The translations under genes and the position numbers were made by a program. A stretch of 64,000 nt of DNA from Rubrivivax gelatinosus. GTDB taxonomy: Bacteria > Pseudomonadota > Gammaproteobacteria > Burkholderiales > Burkholderiaceae_C. This document shows positions 1-7,919 of this stretch, piece by piece. Every line of letters begins with the position of its first letter. Positions within the stretch are counted from its first letter, which is position 1. The DNA is taken from contig NZ_SLXD01000002.1 in the NCBI RefSeq assembly GCF_004340905.1, positions 124,001 to 188,000 on the forward strand. Reading direction: 5' to 3'. The notes under the pieces are model-generated. The model made no database searches and was not told the origin of the DNA. It saw only the letters and a program-made list of their open reading frames with translations.

Positions 1-999
1 TGGCGCTGCGCCGGCGGCCCGATCCCGATGTACCCCGAGCTGCGCTACGGCCTGGCCACGCGTGCCGCGCTGCGCCGGCGCTGGCGCGCGATCGGCCCGG
101 CGCTGGTGCACGTCGCGACGCCCGGGCCGCTGGCGCGCACCGCACTGGCCGCGGCTCGCGCCGAGGGCATCGCCACGAGCGCCGACTTCCGCACCAACTT
201 CCACGCCTACAGCCGCCACTACCGGCTGGGCTGGCTGGAGCCGCTGGTGATGCGCTGGCTGCGCCGGCTGCACGAGCTCGCCGACTGCAACTTCGTGCCG
301 ACGCCGGCGCTGGCCGCCGAGCTCGCCGCCGCGGGTTTCAGCCGCCTGGCCGTCAGCGGCCGCGGGGTCGACGCGACGCTCTTCGACCCGGCACGGCGCG
401 ACCCGGCGCTGCGCGCGAGCTGGGGCGCCGCGGGCGACGAGCGCGTGCTGCTGCACGTCGGCCGGCTGGCCGCGGAGAAGAACGTCGCCCTCGTGCTGCG
501 CGCCTGGGAGCGGCTGCGTGCGGCGCAGCCGGGGCTGCGCCTGGTCGTCGTCGGCGACGGGCCGCAGCGCGCCGCGCTGCAGCGCGATCACCCGCAGGCG
601 TGTTTCGCCGGCGTGCGCACCGGCGCCGACCTGGCTGCGCACTACGCCAGTGCCGACGCCTTCGCCTTCCCCAGCCTGACCGACACCTTCGGCAACGTGA
701 CGCTGGAGGCGCTCGCCAGCGGGCTCGCGCTGGCCGCCTTCGACACCGCGGCGGCAGCGGTGCACGTCGTCGACGGTGTCAACGGCTGCCTCGCACGCCC
801 GGGCGACGAAGCCGGCTTCGAGGCCGCGGTGCAGACCGCGCTGGACCATGGCGCACCTGGCTCGGCGCTGCGCCGTCGTGCACGCGAGACCGCGCTGGGC
901 GCGGACTGGAGCGTCGTGCTGCACGGTTTCGAGCAGGCGCTGCGCGGCGTCGCCGAACACCGCGCCCCCGGGTTGCCGGCCGATGCCGCGCTGGCTTGA
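1..999 (+). CDS. Glycosyltransferase family 1 (GT-B), 5'-truncated by window edge
   Basis: Transfers a sugar from a nucleotide donor to an envelope lipid or polysaccharide acceptor; it resembles the MgtA-like alpha-mannosyltransferase group. The frame is open from base 1, and the residues before the first ATG (base 28) read like the usual loop ending in a Pro-Ile-Pro-x-Tyr-Pro-Glu-Leu element, so the true start lies outside the window. The C-terminal nucleotide-sugar domain is clear: HVGRLAAEKN (about residue 141 from base 28), VVGDGP, and the FGNVTLEALASG stretch that carries the second half of the EX7E motif. The stop overlaps the start of the PAP2 gene, so the two are probably co-transcribed. 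Acceptor and exact donor cannot be told from sequence. Confidence 0.85.
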   Translation, partial: WRCAGGPIPMYPELRYGLATRAALRRRWRAIGPALVHVATPGPLARTALAAARAEGIATSADFRTNFHAYSRHYRLGWLEPLVMRWLRRLHELADCNFVPTPALAAELAAAGFSRLAVSGRGVDATLFDPARRDPALRASWGAAGDERVLLHVGRLAAEKNVALVLRAWERLRAAQPGLRLVVVGDGPQRAALQRDHPQACFAGVRTGADLAAHYASADAFAFPSLTDTFGNVTLEALASGLALAAFDTAAAAVHVVDGVNGCLARPGDEAGFEAAVQTALDHGAPGSALRRRARETALGADWSVVLHGFEQALRGVAEHRAPGLPADAALA

Positions 1000-1519
1000 C
1001 GCCTCGCGCCTGCACGGCGTCGAGTTCGACCGCCGCTGGGCGCTGGCGCTGCACCGGGGTGCGTCGCGGCCGCCGCTGCTGCGCCTGCTGATCGCCTGCA
1101 GCCGCTTGGCCGACGCCGGGCCGTGGATCGCTCTGGGCGTCGCACTGGCGGTCTTCGGCGGGCCGGCGGGCCGGCACTGCTCGCTGCTGTTCGCCGAACT
1201 GGGCTTCGTCAACCTCGTGCTGTACTGGGCGCTCAAGCGCGGCACGCGGCGTTCACGGCCTTTCGACCAGTGTCCCGGCATCCGCGCCTGCTGCGCGGTG
1301 CCCGACCGTTTCAGCTTTCCGAGCGGCCACACCCTGCATGCGGTGGCCTTCGGGCTGCTGCTGGCGGCCTTCTACCCGGCCTGGGCGCCTGGCCTGGCGC
1401 TGTTCGCGCTGCTGGTGGCGCTGGCGCGCATCGTGCTCGGGCTGCACTACCCGAGCGACGTCGCCGCCGGCGCGGTGCTCGGCACGATCACCGCCACCCT
1501 GGTGCTGATGACGCGGTGA
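983..1519 (+). CDS. PAP2-family membrane phosphatase
   Basis: A 178-residue integral-membrane phosphatase of the PAP2 superfamily, expected to dephosphorylate a lipid phosphate such as undecaprenyl diphosphate, phosphatidate or a glycolipid intermediate. All three signature blocks are present: KRGTRRSRPF (KX6RP), PSGH, and RIVLGLHYPSD (RX5HX3D), with several hydrophobic segments around them. ATG at 983 was chosen because it gives a standard family length and overlaps the upstream glycosyltransferase stop by 17 bases; longer in-frame starts would lie inside that gene. The pairing suggests that both enzymes act on one envelope lipid. The substrate is not determined. Confidence 0.85.
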   Translation: MPRWLDASRLHGVEFDRRWALALHRGASRPPLLRLLIACSRLADAGPWIALGVALAVFGGPAGRHCSLLFAELGFVNLVLYWALKRGTRRSRPFDQCPGIRACCAVPDRFSFPSGHTLHAVAFGLLLAAFYPAWAPGLALFALLVALARIVLGLHYPSDVAAGAVLGTITATLVLMTR

Positions 1520-1536
1520 GTGCAGGAGGAAAGACG

Positions 1537-2730
1537 ATGGCCGCCGTTCCCGAGCCGATCACGCCGCGCAAGTTCGAGTGCGTCTGCGCGAGACCGGTCT
1601 TTTTCCGCAACAGCGAGTGCCTGGTCTGCCACACGCCGCTGGGCTACGACCCCGAGCGCCGCCGCCTGCTGCCGCTGGAGCCGATCGCCGGCACCGATCT
1701 TTGGAAGGAAGCACGGCCGCGCCGGCCGCGGCGCTACCGGCGCTGCGCCAACCTGGACGCGCCCTCGGCCTGCAACTGGCTCGTCGACCCCGCCGACGCC
1801 GGCGCGCTGGACCCGCCGCAGTGCCGCGCCTGCCGCCTCACGCGCACGCTGCCCGACCTGTCCCAGCCGGGCAATGGCGAGCGCTGGGGGCGCATCGCGA
1901 CGGCGCAGCGGCGCCTGGTCTCGCAGCTCGTCGGCCTGGGTCTGCCGGTCAAGAGCCGCCTGTCCGAGGATCCCGACCGCGGCCTGGTCTTCGACCTGCT
2001 GCAGTCGCCGCCCGGCGGCCCGGCGGTGGTCACCGGGCACGCCGACGGCATCGTCACCATCGACGTCGAGGAAGCCGACGACCCGACACGCGAACACCGG
2101 CGCACCACGCTCGGCGAGACCTACCGCACGCTGCTGGGCCATCTGCGCCACGAGGTGGGCCACTACTACTGGCAGCGGCTGGTCGAGGGCAGCCCCTGGC
2201 ACGAGCCGTTTCGGCGCCTGTTCGGTGACGAACGCGGGGACTATGCCGCGGCGCTGAAGCGTCACTACGACGAAGCCGCCCCGGCCGATTGGGGCGCGCG
2301 CCACGTCAGCGCCTACGCCAGCAGCCACCCCTGGGAGGACTGGGCCGAGACCTGGGCGCACTACCTGCACATGCTCGACACGCTGGACACGGCGCGCAGC
2401 TTCGGACTGGACGGCGAGTCGGTCGAACTGAGCTACGAACGTTTCGGCAATGCCGCGCTGGCCGACAGCGGCGACCGCAATCCGGGGCCTTTCCTGGCCA
2501 TCGTCAACGGCTGGATGGAGCTGACCGGCGTGCTCAACGAACTGTCGCGCAGCATGGGCGTGCCCGACTTCTACCCCTTCGTGCTGTCGGTGCCGGCGCT
2601 GCGCAAGCTGCACTTCGTGCACCGTGTCGTCGGCGTGCGCGTGCCGACGGCTGCCGCCGAGCCCGCGGCGCGGCAGGAACTGCTGCACGCCCAGGCGCCG
2701 CGGCCGGCCTGGACGGAGCGCCGCGGATGA
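1537..2730 (+). CDS. Putative zinc-binding metallopeptidase with N-terminal zinc ribbon
   Basis: A 397-residue protein matching the zinc-ribbon plus Zn_peptidase_2 architecture (formerly DUF2248). Residues about 13-30 carry paired cysteines (CVCA...CLVC), followed by more Cys pairs in the first 110 residues. The catalytic HEVGH (HExxH) lies near residue 205, with later conserved Trp/His/Glu-rich helices. There is no signal peptide, so it is likely cytoplasmic. The start is ATG 1537 with a clear AGGAGGA eight bases upstream. Its stop overlaps the ATG of the next gene (ATGA), indicating translational coupling with the L,D-transpeptidase. The physiological substrate is unknown for this family. 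Confidence 0.8.
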   Translation: MAAVPEPITPRKFECVCARPVFFRNSECLVCHTPLGYDPERRRLLPLEPIAGTDLWKEARPRRPRRYRRCANLDAPSACNWLVDPADAGALDPPQCRACRLTRTLPDLSQPGNGERWGRIATAQRRLVSQLVGLGLPVKSRLSEDPDRGLVFDLLQSPPGGPAVVTGHADGIVTIDVEEADDPTREHRRTTLGETYRTLLGHLRHEVGHYYWQRLVEGSPWHEPFRRLFGDERGDYAAALKRHYDEAAPADWGARHVSAYASSHPWEDWAETWAHYLHMLDTLDTARSFGLDGESVELSYERFGNAALADSGDRNPGPFLAIVNGWMELTGVLNELSRSMGVPDFYPFVLSVPALRKLHFVHRVVGVRVPTAAAEPAARQELLHAQAPRPAWTERRG

Positions 2731-3341
2731 GGGCGCTGCTGCTCGCGGGGCTGCTCCTGCCGCCGCTGGCAGCCGGCGCGGCGGCACCGCTGTCCGAGGA
2801 CGCCCACGAGCTGGTCGCCGCGGTGCGCGCCACGCGCGACCACGGCACGCGCCCGTTCGCGGTCATCGACAAACGCCTGGCGCGGCTGTGGGTGCTGGAC
2901 GAACGTGCGCGGGTCGTCGCCAGCGCGCCGGTGCTGCTGGGCCTGGCCGCGGGCGACCACTCGGTGCCGGGCATCGGCGAGCGCCCGCTGGCGCAGATCC
3001 GGCCCGAGGAGCGCACGACGCCGGCCGGCCGCTTCGAGCTCGAACCCGGGCGCAACACGCGCGGCGACCGCATCCTCTGGGTCGACTACGACGCGGCGGT
3101 GTCGATGCACCGCGTGCGTCCGACGGTGGCCGCGGAACGCCGCCTCGAACGGCTGGCCAGTGCGACGCCGGCGGACAACCGCATCTCCTTCGGCTGCATC
3201 AACGTGCCGGCGCGTTTCTACGAACGCATCGTCTGGCCGACGTTCTCGCGCCGGCCCGGCGTCGTCTACGTGCTGCCCGAGCACGGGGCGCCCTCGGCGG
3301 CATTCCCGACGCTGTTCCTCGCCCCCCGCGCCCTGCGCTGA
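2727..3341 (+). CDS. L,D-transpeptidase (YkuD-type) family protein
   Basis: A 204-residue secreted protein. An N-terminal signal peptide (about residues 1-20, ending near AGAAA) precedes a YkuD-like catalytic domain. The domain shows the histidine block VSMHR and then the active-site segment ISFGCINVP, equivalent to the S/T-H/F-G-C-x-N/R signature with catalytic Cys. Such enzymes cross-link peptidoglycan (3-3 links) or attach lipoproteins. The glycine-histidine in the canonical HGC is Phe-Gly-Cys here, a common variant. Translation is coupled by ATGA overlap to the metallopeptidase. A strong hairpin follows immediately, so this is the last gene of the four-gene operon starting upstream of the window. 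Confidence 0.8.
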   Translation: MRALLLAGLLLPPLAAGAAAPLSEDAHELVAAVRATRDHGTRPFAVIDKRLARLWVLDERARVVASAPVLLGLAAGDHSVPGIGERPLAQIRPEERTTPAGRFELEPGRNTRGDRILWVDYDAAVSMHRVRPTVAAERRLERLASATPADNRISFGCINVPARFYERIVWPTFSRRPGVVYVLPEHGAPSAAFPTLFLAPRALR

Positions 3342-3360
3342 ACACGCCACGACCATGAAA

Positions 3361-3381
3361 GACGGGGCCCGAGGCCCCGTC
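3361..3381. terminator. Hairpin terminator between convergent genes
   Basis: Perfect 9-bp inverted repeat (GACGGGGCC / GGCCCCGTC) with a 3-nt loop, sitting 20 bases after the L,D-transpeptidase stop and 22 bases beyond the stop of the facing gene. There is no clear T-tract, but its stability and position suggest bidirectional termination. Confidence 0.65.
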
Positions 3382-3402
3382 GTCGAACCAGCGCGCAGGC
3401 GC

Positions 3403-3786
3403 TCAGTTGCGGTCGGTGCGCGGCGTGCGCATGGTCCCGGTGCCGTCCGTCGAGCCGCTCGTGCTGCCGTCCATCGTCGAATCGGTGCCGGTGCGGCCCG
3501 AGGACATGCTGCCGGTGGTGCCCGTGGTGCCGGTCGCCGAGCCCGCGGCGCCGCCGGTGGCGCCGCTGTCGCGGCCGGTCATCCCGGTGCTGTTGGGGCT
3601 GCCGGCGGGCGTGCCGGTCTGGGTGCCGGTGCCCGACGGGTAGGTGTCGGTGCTGCCGCCCTGGCCCTGGGTGCCCTGGCCGGTCGTGCCGCTGGACGAA
3701 CCGCCGGTGCCCTGGGCGTAGGCGGTGCCGGTGGCCAGCAGCGCGCAGGCGGCGATGGCCGTGAGTCGAGTCTTCAGCGTGTTCAT
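3403..3786 (-). CDS. Secreted Gly/Thr/Ser-rich low-complexity protein
   Basis: A 127-residue protein with a typical signal peptide (residues 1-22, cleaved after TAYA) followed by a mature region made almost wholly of Gly, Thr, Ser, with Gln and Asp and irregular TGT/GTG repeats. No known domain. Start ATG 3786 was preferred to an upstream in-frame ATG because it has AGGAG at the right distance. A sigma-54 type promoter at 3858-3871 drives it. Small periplasmic or surface proteins of this kind accompany envelope-stress genes in Burkholderiales, but no function is established. Likely disordered. Confidence 0.75.
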   Translation of the reverse strand: MNTLKTRLTAIAACALLATGTAYAQGTGGSSSGTTGQGTQGQGGSTDTYPSGTGTQTGTPAGSPNSTGMTGRDSGATGGAAGSATGTTGTTGSMSSGRTGTDSTMDGSTSGSTDGTGTMRTPRTDRN

Positions 3787-3857
3787 GTGCAATCTCCTGT
3801 TCATGGCAAGGGGAGGGGCCGGCCGCATGGCGGCGCGCCCCGCGTGGCCAGGTCCAG

Positions 3858-3871
3858 GCAACGGCTGTTCC
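3858..3871 (-). promoter_or_regulatory. Sigma-54 promoter (-24/-12) for 3403-3786
   Basis: Minus strand reads GGAAC-AGCCG-TTGC, preceded by TG. The exact GG-N10-GC spacing is kept. The C of the -12 box is 72 bases before the ATG, giving a leader of about 60 nt. Confidence 0.7.
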
Positions 3872-3887
3872 CAGTCGCGGCGCGGGT

Positions 3888-4259
3888 TCAATCGGCCGGC
3901 AGCCATTCGTCGAGGCGGCGCAGGACCTGCTCGAGATCGATCGGCTTGTGCCAGACCTCGATGAAACCACCCGAGCCGCCGCCGAAACCGTGTTCGGCGG
4001 TCACCGCCACCGCCGGCACGCCGCGCCAGCCGAAACGCAGGCGCAGCAGCGGCAACAGCTCGCTGCCCAGGCAGTCCGGGAGGCGCAGGTCCACCAGCAG
4101 CAGCACCGGCGCCAGCGTCGGCCCGAGCCTGAAGGCCTGCGCGCCGTCGACGGCCACCACCAGTTCCAGATGCGGGCGCTGCTCGAACAGCGCGTGCATC
4201 AGCTCGGCGTTCATCGGCTCGTCCTCGATGTAGAGGACCTGCCGGCGCACGGCACTCAT
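3888..4259 (-). CDS. Single-domain response regulator (CheY-like receiver)
   Basis: A 123-residue stand-alone receiver domain. Visible elements are the acidic pocket (YIEDEP near residue 10), the phospho-acceptor Asp in LLLVDLRLPD (about residue 57), the Thr in AVTAEHG and the conserved Lys in WHKPID (about residue 105). No output domain follows, so it must act by protein contact or as a phosphate relay partner. The hybrid kinase at 10749-12971 is a possible partner (inference). Start ATG 4259; the reading frame is open far upstream but only as a shadow of the plus-strand genes. No convincing sigma-54 element was found upstream, unlike its neighbours. Confidence 0.85.
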   Translation of the reverse strand: MSAVRRQVLYIEDEPMNAELMHALFEQRPHLELVVAVDGAQAFRLGPTLAPVLLLVDLRLPDCLGSELLPLLRLRFGWRGVPAVAVTAEHGFGGGSGGFIEVWHKPIDLEQVLRRLDEWLPAD

Positions 4260-4293
4260 CTCGGCCCTCCACCGGGCTGCGGGGGAAAGCGCT

Positions 4294-4310
4294 GCGGCAA
4301 GCTTTGCCGC
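4294..4310. promoter_or_regulatory. 17-bp palindrome between divergent genes
   Basis: GCGGCAA-GCT-TTGCCGC, perfect 7-bp arms around a 3-bp centre, placed 35 bases before the receiver gene and 26 bases before the sigma-54 element of the plus-strand gene. It could be a regulator-binding site; a -12-like TTGC lies in each arm but at the wrong spacing from a GG for a promoter. Confidence 0.35.
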
Positions 4311-4335
4311 GCCTCGGGTCTCGAACCGCTCATCG

Positions 4336-4349
4336 GGAACCCCTTTTGC
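4336..4349 (+). promoter_or_regulatory. Sigma-54 promoter for 4386-4889 and downstream SDR
   Basis: GGAAC-CCCTT-TTGC with exact GG-N10-GC spacing; 37 bases from the -12 C to the ATG at 4386. Confidence 0.7.
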
Positions 4350-4385
4350 CGTCCACGGGCGAAACCTCGACCCGGAAAGCAAGTC

Positions 4386-4889
4386 ATGGACCGTGAAGAG
4401 CGCAGCTTCGGCGTGTTCAAGCCCGAAGGCCATGTCGTCATCTCGTTTCCCTCGGCAGCGCAGGCCGACGCGGCCCAGGCGGCGCTGCAGCCGCTGGCGC
4501 TGCCGGCCGACGAACTGCGCCGCTACAGCGACGCCCAGATGCTGGCCCGGCTCGACGAGGATCTGGCGCATGCCAGCCCGCTGGCCGCCCTCGGCCAGGA
4601 GATGAACCTCGCGAAGGCGCAGCGTGAACTGGCCGCACGCGGCTACCACTGGCTGGTCGTCAAGGCCGGCGACGACGAGTTCGCGCAGCGCATTGCCGCC
4701 GCGGTGCGGCCGCACGGTGCCGAACGCGCCCAGCTCTACGGCCGCTTCCTGATCGAGGAACTGATTGAACACCCCGGCGACCTGCCGCAGGTCGCCGAGT
4801 CCCCCGACCGCGGGCTCGACGCCCAGACCCGCTCGGGCGAGGAGGGCGAACGGGCCGACCTGCGCCCACCCGAAGACCCGCCCCGCTGA
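4386..4889 (+). CDS. Hypothetical protein, glycine-zipper-free, stress-region
   Basis: A 167-residue soluble protein without signal peptide or membrane segment. The N-terminal half (HVVISFPSAAQADAAQ, ADELRRYSDAQM) looks like the ferredoxin-like fold of proteins that accompany DUF1269-type stress proteins. The C-terminal tail after residue 130 is acidic, Pro-rich and probably disordered. I do not recognise a named family. Start ATG 4386 follows a sigma-54 type promoter; the SDR gene begins 12 bases after the stop, so both form one transcript and may respond to the same stress. Confidence 0.7.
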   Translation: MDREERSFGVFKPEGHVVISFPSAAQADAAQAALQPLALPADELRRYSDAQMLARLDEDLAHASPLAALGQEMNLAKAQRELAARGYHWLVVKAGDDEFAQRIAAAVRPHGAERAQLYGRFLIEELIEHPGDLPQVAESPDRGLDAQTRSGEEGERADLRPPEDPPR

Positions 4890-4901
4890 CCAGGAGAAGC
4901 C

Positions 4902-5873
4902 ATGCCCCGAGACGACGACACGCTGCGCACGCAGCGCGACATCCAGCACCAGCAGGACCTCCACGACCGCGAGCGCGACGGCGGCAGCGGCGAACACCAG
5001 GCCGTGCAGGCCGGTGCACGCGAGCAGCCGGTCGAGCTTCCGGCACAGCACCTGGACAAGCCGGGACAGGAGGCCGACCTGGAACTGCAGCCGCGTTTCC
5101 TCGCCCCCGACTACCGCGGCAGCGGCAAGCTCGAAGGTTTCGGCACGCTGATCACCGGTGCCGACTCGGGCATCGGCCGCGCCGTCGCGGTGCTCTTCGC
5201 GCGCGAAGGCGCCGACGTCGCGGTGGCCTACCACAGCTCCGACGACGACGCCCGGGAGACGAAACGCCGCGTCGAGGCCGAAGGCCGGCGCTGCCTGCTG
5301 CTCAAGGGCGACGTCAAGGACGACGCCTGGTGCCGCGAGGCCGTGCGGCGCGCGGTCGAGGCCTTCGGCCGCCTGGACGTGCTGGTCAACAACGCCGCGT
5401 TCCAGGAGCATGCCGACGAGCTCGAGGCGGTCGACGACCGGCGCCTGATGGAGACGCTGGACACCAACATCGGCGGTTACTTCCGCATGGCGCGCGCGGC
5501 CCTGCCGCACCTCGGCAACGGCGCCTCGATCATCAACACCGGCTCGGTCGTCGGCCTGCGCGGCAGCGCCCGGCTGCTGGACTACGCGGCCAGCAAGGGC
5601 GCGATCCACGCCTTCACGAAGTCGCTCGCCAGCAGCCTGCTGGCGCGCGGCATCCGCGTCAACGCGGTCGCGCCGGGGCCGGTGTGGACGCCGCTGAACC
5701 CGGCCGACAGCCCCGCCGGGCAGGTGGCCGAGTTCGGCCGCCAGAGCGACATGCGGCGCGCGGCGCAGCCCGAGGAGCTGTCTCCGGCCTACGTCTTCCT
5801 CGCCGCGCCGGTCTGCGCGGGTTACATCACCGGCATCGTGCTGCCCGTCACCGGCAGCGTCGGGGCCATCTGA
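4902..5873 (+). CDS. SDR-family NAD(P)-dependent oxidoreductase (YghA/general-stress type)
   Basis: A 323-residue short-chain dehydrogenase with a hydrophilic N-terminal extension of about 80 residues, typical of the YghA/GsiB-neighbour group. Rossmann motif TGADSGIG, the NNAA motif, the catalytic Ser in INTGSVVG and YAASKG (Tyr-x3-Lys) are all present, so it should be an active NAD(P)H-dependent oxidoreductase. C-terminal GYITGIVLPVTGS is the usual SDR end. The substrate is unknown. Start ATG 4902 has AGGAGAA upstream. It lies in the transcript beginning at the sigma-54 element at 4336. Confidence 0.85.
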   Translation: MPRDDDTLRTQRDIQHQQDLHDRERDGGSGEHQAVQAGAREQPVELPAQHLDKPGQEADLELQPRFLAPDYRGSGKLEGFGTLITGADSGIGRAVAVLFAREGADVAVAYHSSDDDARETKRRVEAEGRRCLLLKGDVKDDAWCREAVRRAVEAFGRLDVLVNNAAFQEHADELEAVDDRRLMETLDTNIGGYFRMARAALPHLGNGASIINTGSVVGLRGSARLLDYAASKGAIHAFTKSLASSLLARGIRVNAVAPGPVWTPLNPADSPAGQVAEFGRQSDMRRAAQPEELSPAYVFLAAPVCAGYITGIVLPVTGSVGAI

Positions 5874-5892
5874 GACGACGCAGAATCGAGCC

Positions 5893-6924
5893 ATGCGCCT
5901 CCCGTTCCAGACCCTGGCCCTGATCCAGGCCCCGATGGCCGGCGTGCAGGACGAACGCCTGGCGCTGGCCGTCGGCGCCGCCGGCGCGATCGGTTCGCTG
6001 CCGGCGGCGATGCTGCCGCTGCCGGCGCTCGAGCGTGCGCTGCAGGCGCTGCGCGACGCCGGCCGGCCCTACAACGTCAACTTCTTCGCCCACGTGCCGC
6101 CGCCGCCGGCGGCGGCCTTCGACCGGCGCTGGCTGGCCGCGCTGGCGCCGTACTACGACGAACTCGGCCTGCCGCCGCCGCAAGCCGGCAGCGCCGCCAC
6201 GAGCCGCCAGCCCTTCGGCCCCGAAGCGGCCGAGTTGCTGGAGAGCATCCGCCCGGCGATCGTCAGCTTCCATTTCGGCCTGCCCGAGCCGGCGCTGCTG
6301 GCGCGTGTGCATCGCTCGGGCGCCTTCGTGCTCGCCTCGGCGACGACGCTGGACGAGGCGCTGTGGCTGCAGGCACGCGGCGTCGACGCGGTCATCGCCC
6401 AGGGCCTGGAGGCAGGCGGCCACCGCGGCCATTTCCTCGACCTGGACCCGGCACGCCAGCTCGACACCGCGACGCTGGTCTCGGCGCTGGTGGCGCGGCT
6501 GGACGTGCCGGTCATCGCCGCCGGCGGCATCGCCGACGCCGCAGCGGTGCGCGCGGCGATGGAACGCGGCGCCGCTGCCGTGCAGTGCGGCACCGCCTTC
6601 CTGCTCTGCGACGAGGCCGACACCTCAGCGCCGCACCGCGCCCGGCTGCGCCAGCCCTCGGAGCCGACGGCCCTAACCAACGTCTTCTCGGGTGGCCTGG
6701 CGCGCGGCCTGGTCAACCGCGCGATGCGCGAGCTGGGGCCGCTCAGCGCCGTGGCACCGCCGTTTCCGCTCGCCTCGGCCGCCCTGGGGCCGCTGCGCGA
6801 ACGCGCCGAGGCGGCTGGCCGCGACGACTTCACGCCGCTGTGGTCAGGCACGCGCCGCGACGGCTGCCGCGAGGCGCCGGTGGCCGAACTGGTGAAGGCC
6901 CTGGCCGCCGGCTTCGACGCCTGA
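5893..6924 (+). CDS. Nitronate monooxygenase family protein
   Basis: A 343-residue FMN-dependent TIM-barrel protein of the nitronate monooxygenase/2-nitropropane dioxygenase family. Recognisable parts are the N-terminal IQAPMAGVQ, the GLEAGGHRG loop that binds the FMN phosphate, IAAGGIAD and the GTAFLLCDEAD segment; the latter two are hallmarks of the class I enzymes. It would oxidise alkyl nitronates, or propionate-3-nitronate, to carbonyl compounds with release of nitrite. The gene begins 19 bases after the SDR stop, possibly read through from it. It converges on the hemerythrin gene. Confidence 0.85.
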   Translation: MRLPFQTLALIQAPMAGVQDERLALAVGAAGAIGSLPAAMLPLPALERALQALRDAGRPYNVNFFAHVPPPPAAAFDRRWLAALAPYYDELGLPPPQAGSAATSRQPFGPEAAELLESIRPAIVSFHFGLPEPALLARVHRSGAFVLASATTLDEALWLQARGVDAVIAQGLEAGGHRGHFLDLDPARQLDTATLVSALVARLDVPVIAAGGIADAAAVRAAMERGAAAVQCGTAFLLCDEADTSAPHRARLRQPSEPTALTNVFSGGLARGLVNRAMRELGPLSAVAPPFPLASAALGPLRERAEAAGRDDFTPLWSGTRRDGCREAPVAELVKALAAGFDA

Positions 6925-6937
6925 TCCGGCCGCGCCC

Positions 6938-7531
6938 TCAGGCGGGATCCTTGTCCTTGTGGCGCTTCAGGCTGCCCAGCAGCAGCGCACCGGCGGCCAC
7001 CGTGCCCGCGACCACCAGCGCCGCGGTGCCGGGCGAGGAACGCGCCATGTCGGCGGCGATCTGTCCGGCGTGCGGCTTGGCCAGCGCCATGCGACGTTCG
7101 GTCATGCGCGCGCCGAGTTCGCTCAGCCGGTCGGCCAGCCGATCCTCGGCCGCCGGCAGCAGCGAGGTCTCTTCCTCGGCGACGTGGTGGATCACGGCGC
7201 GCATCAGGTCGTTCAGCGCCAGCGCCTGCGCGTCGGGCTGGGCGTCGAGGCTGCGCACGCGCTCGATCAGGCCGCGCATCTCGTCGTGCTCGGGCACGCT
7301 GAGCTCGAGCTGCGGCAGCTCGGCGCCGGTCTCGCGAAGCGCCGGGTAGAAGATCTCCTCCTCGAGCTGGGCGTGGATCTCCAGCGCGGCGCAGAGGTTG
7401 CGCACCGTGGCCTCGCGCGCGCTGCGCGACAGGCCCGGCTCGAGCTTGTGGAACTGGGTCATCACGTGCGAGTGGTCCATGCGGATCATGCGCGTGGCGG
7501 TGGGCGACATCCTGGCGAGCAGCGGGTTCAT
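6938..7531 (-). CDS. Hemerythrin-domain protein with C-terminal membrane anchor
   Basis: A 197-residue protein. Residues about 15-145 form an HHE four-helix bundle with the ligand pattern DHSH, IHAQLEEEIFYP, EHDEM and HHVAEEETSLLP, which binds a di-iron centre sensing or storing O2 or NO. A hydrophobic helix (GTAALVVAGTVAAGALLLGS) followed by a Lys/His/Asp tail near the C-terminus should anchor it to the inner membrane. Start ATG 7531. A sigma-54 type element at 7564-7577 is placed 33 bases upstream and pairs back to back with that of the ymgE-like gene. Confidence 0.85.
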   Translation of the reverse strand: MNPLLARMSPTATRMIRMDHSHVMTQFHKLEPGLSRSAREATVRNLCAALEIHAQLEEEIFYPALRETGAELPQLELSVPEHDEMRGLIERVRSLDAQPDAQALALNDLMRAVIHHVAEEETSLLPAAEDRLADRLSELGARMTERRMALAKPHAGQIAADMARSSPGTAALVVAGTVAAGALLLGSLKRHKDKDPA

Positions 7532-7563
7532 CGGCGACTCCTGGCGGTGGAAGGCCAGACTCG

Positions 7564-7577
7564 GCAAGCGCGATACC
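7564..7577 (-). promoter_or_regulatory. Sigma-54 promoter for hemerythrin gene 6938-7531
   Basis: Minus strand GGTAT-CGCGC-TTGC, exact spacing, preceded by G. The -24 GG of this element is 16 bases from that of the divergent promoter at 7594. Confidence 0.6.
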
Positions 7578-7593
7578 CGTGCGCCGGCAGCGC

Positions 7594-7607
7594 GGCACGG
7601 CGTTTGC
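7594..7607 (+). promoter_or_regulatory. Sigma-54 promoter for the 7637-9617 operon
   Basis: Canonical GGCAC-GGCGT-TTGC. The -12 C is 30 bases before ATG 7637, leaving an 18-nt leader that contains the AAAGGAG ribosome site. Confidence 0.8.
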
Positions 7608-7636
7608 CCTTTGGGTGTTCGAAAGGAGTTCCCCTC

Positions 7637-7906
7637 ATGAACCTCATCATCTGGCTCGTCGTCGGCGGCCTCATCGGCTGGGTCGCCAGCAAGATCATGC
7701 ACACCGATGCCCAGCAGGGCGTGATCCTCAACGTCGTCGTCGGCATCATCGGCGCGGCGCTGGGCGGCTGGCTCGTGTCGCCGCTGATCGGCGTGGGCAC
7801 GATCAACCAGGGCGTGTTCAGCTTCGGCGCGCTGATCGTCTCGCTGGTCGGCGCGATCATCCTGCTGGCCATCGTCAACCTGTTCCGTCGCGGCACGCCG
7901 CGCTGA
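7637..7906 (+). CDS. GlsB/YeaQ/YmgE family stress membrane protein
   Basis: An 89-residue, very hydrophobic protein with three membrane helices and glycine-rich turns (VVGGLIGWVASKI, VVVGIIGAALGGWL), the transglycosylase-associated/YmgE fold. Members are small inner-membrane proteins induced by stress; their biochemical role is not settled. Start ATG 7637 has AAAGGAG eight bases upstream. First gene of a four-gene operon (gaps 13 and 11 nt, then an overlap) with DUF883, Holin-X/YqjE and lipocalin-fusion genes. Confidence 0.85.
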   Translation: MNLIIWLVVGGLIGWVASKIMHTDAQQGVILNVVVGIIGAALGGWLVSPLIGVGTINQGVFSFGALIVSLVGAIILLAIVNLFRRGTPR

Positions 7907-7919
7907 CCGGAGGCCTCAG

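Noticed and set aside
1447..2787. Long minus-strand open frames opposite the metallopeptidase and similar long frames elsewhere (for example 21-kb region and opposite the Pot/Puu genes)
   Set aside because: They are Arg/Ala/Pro/Gln-rich, lack domains, and mirror the GC3-rich codons of the true genes on the other strand.
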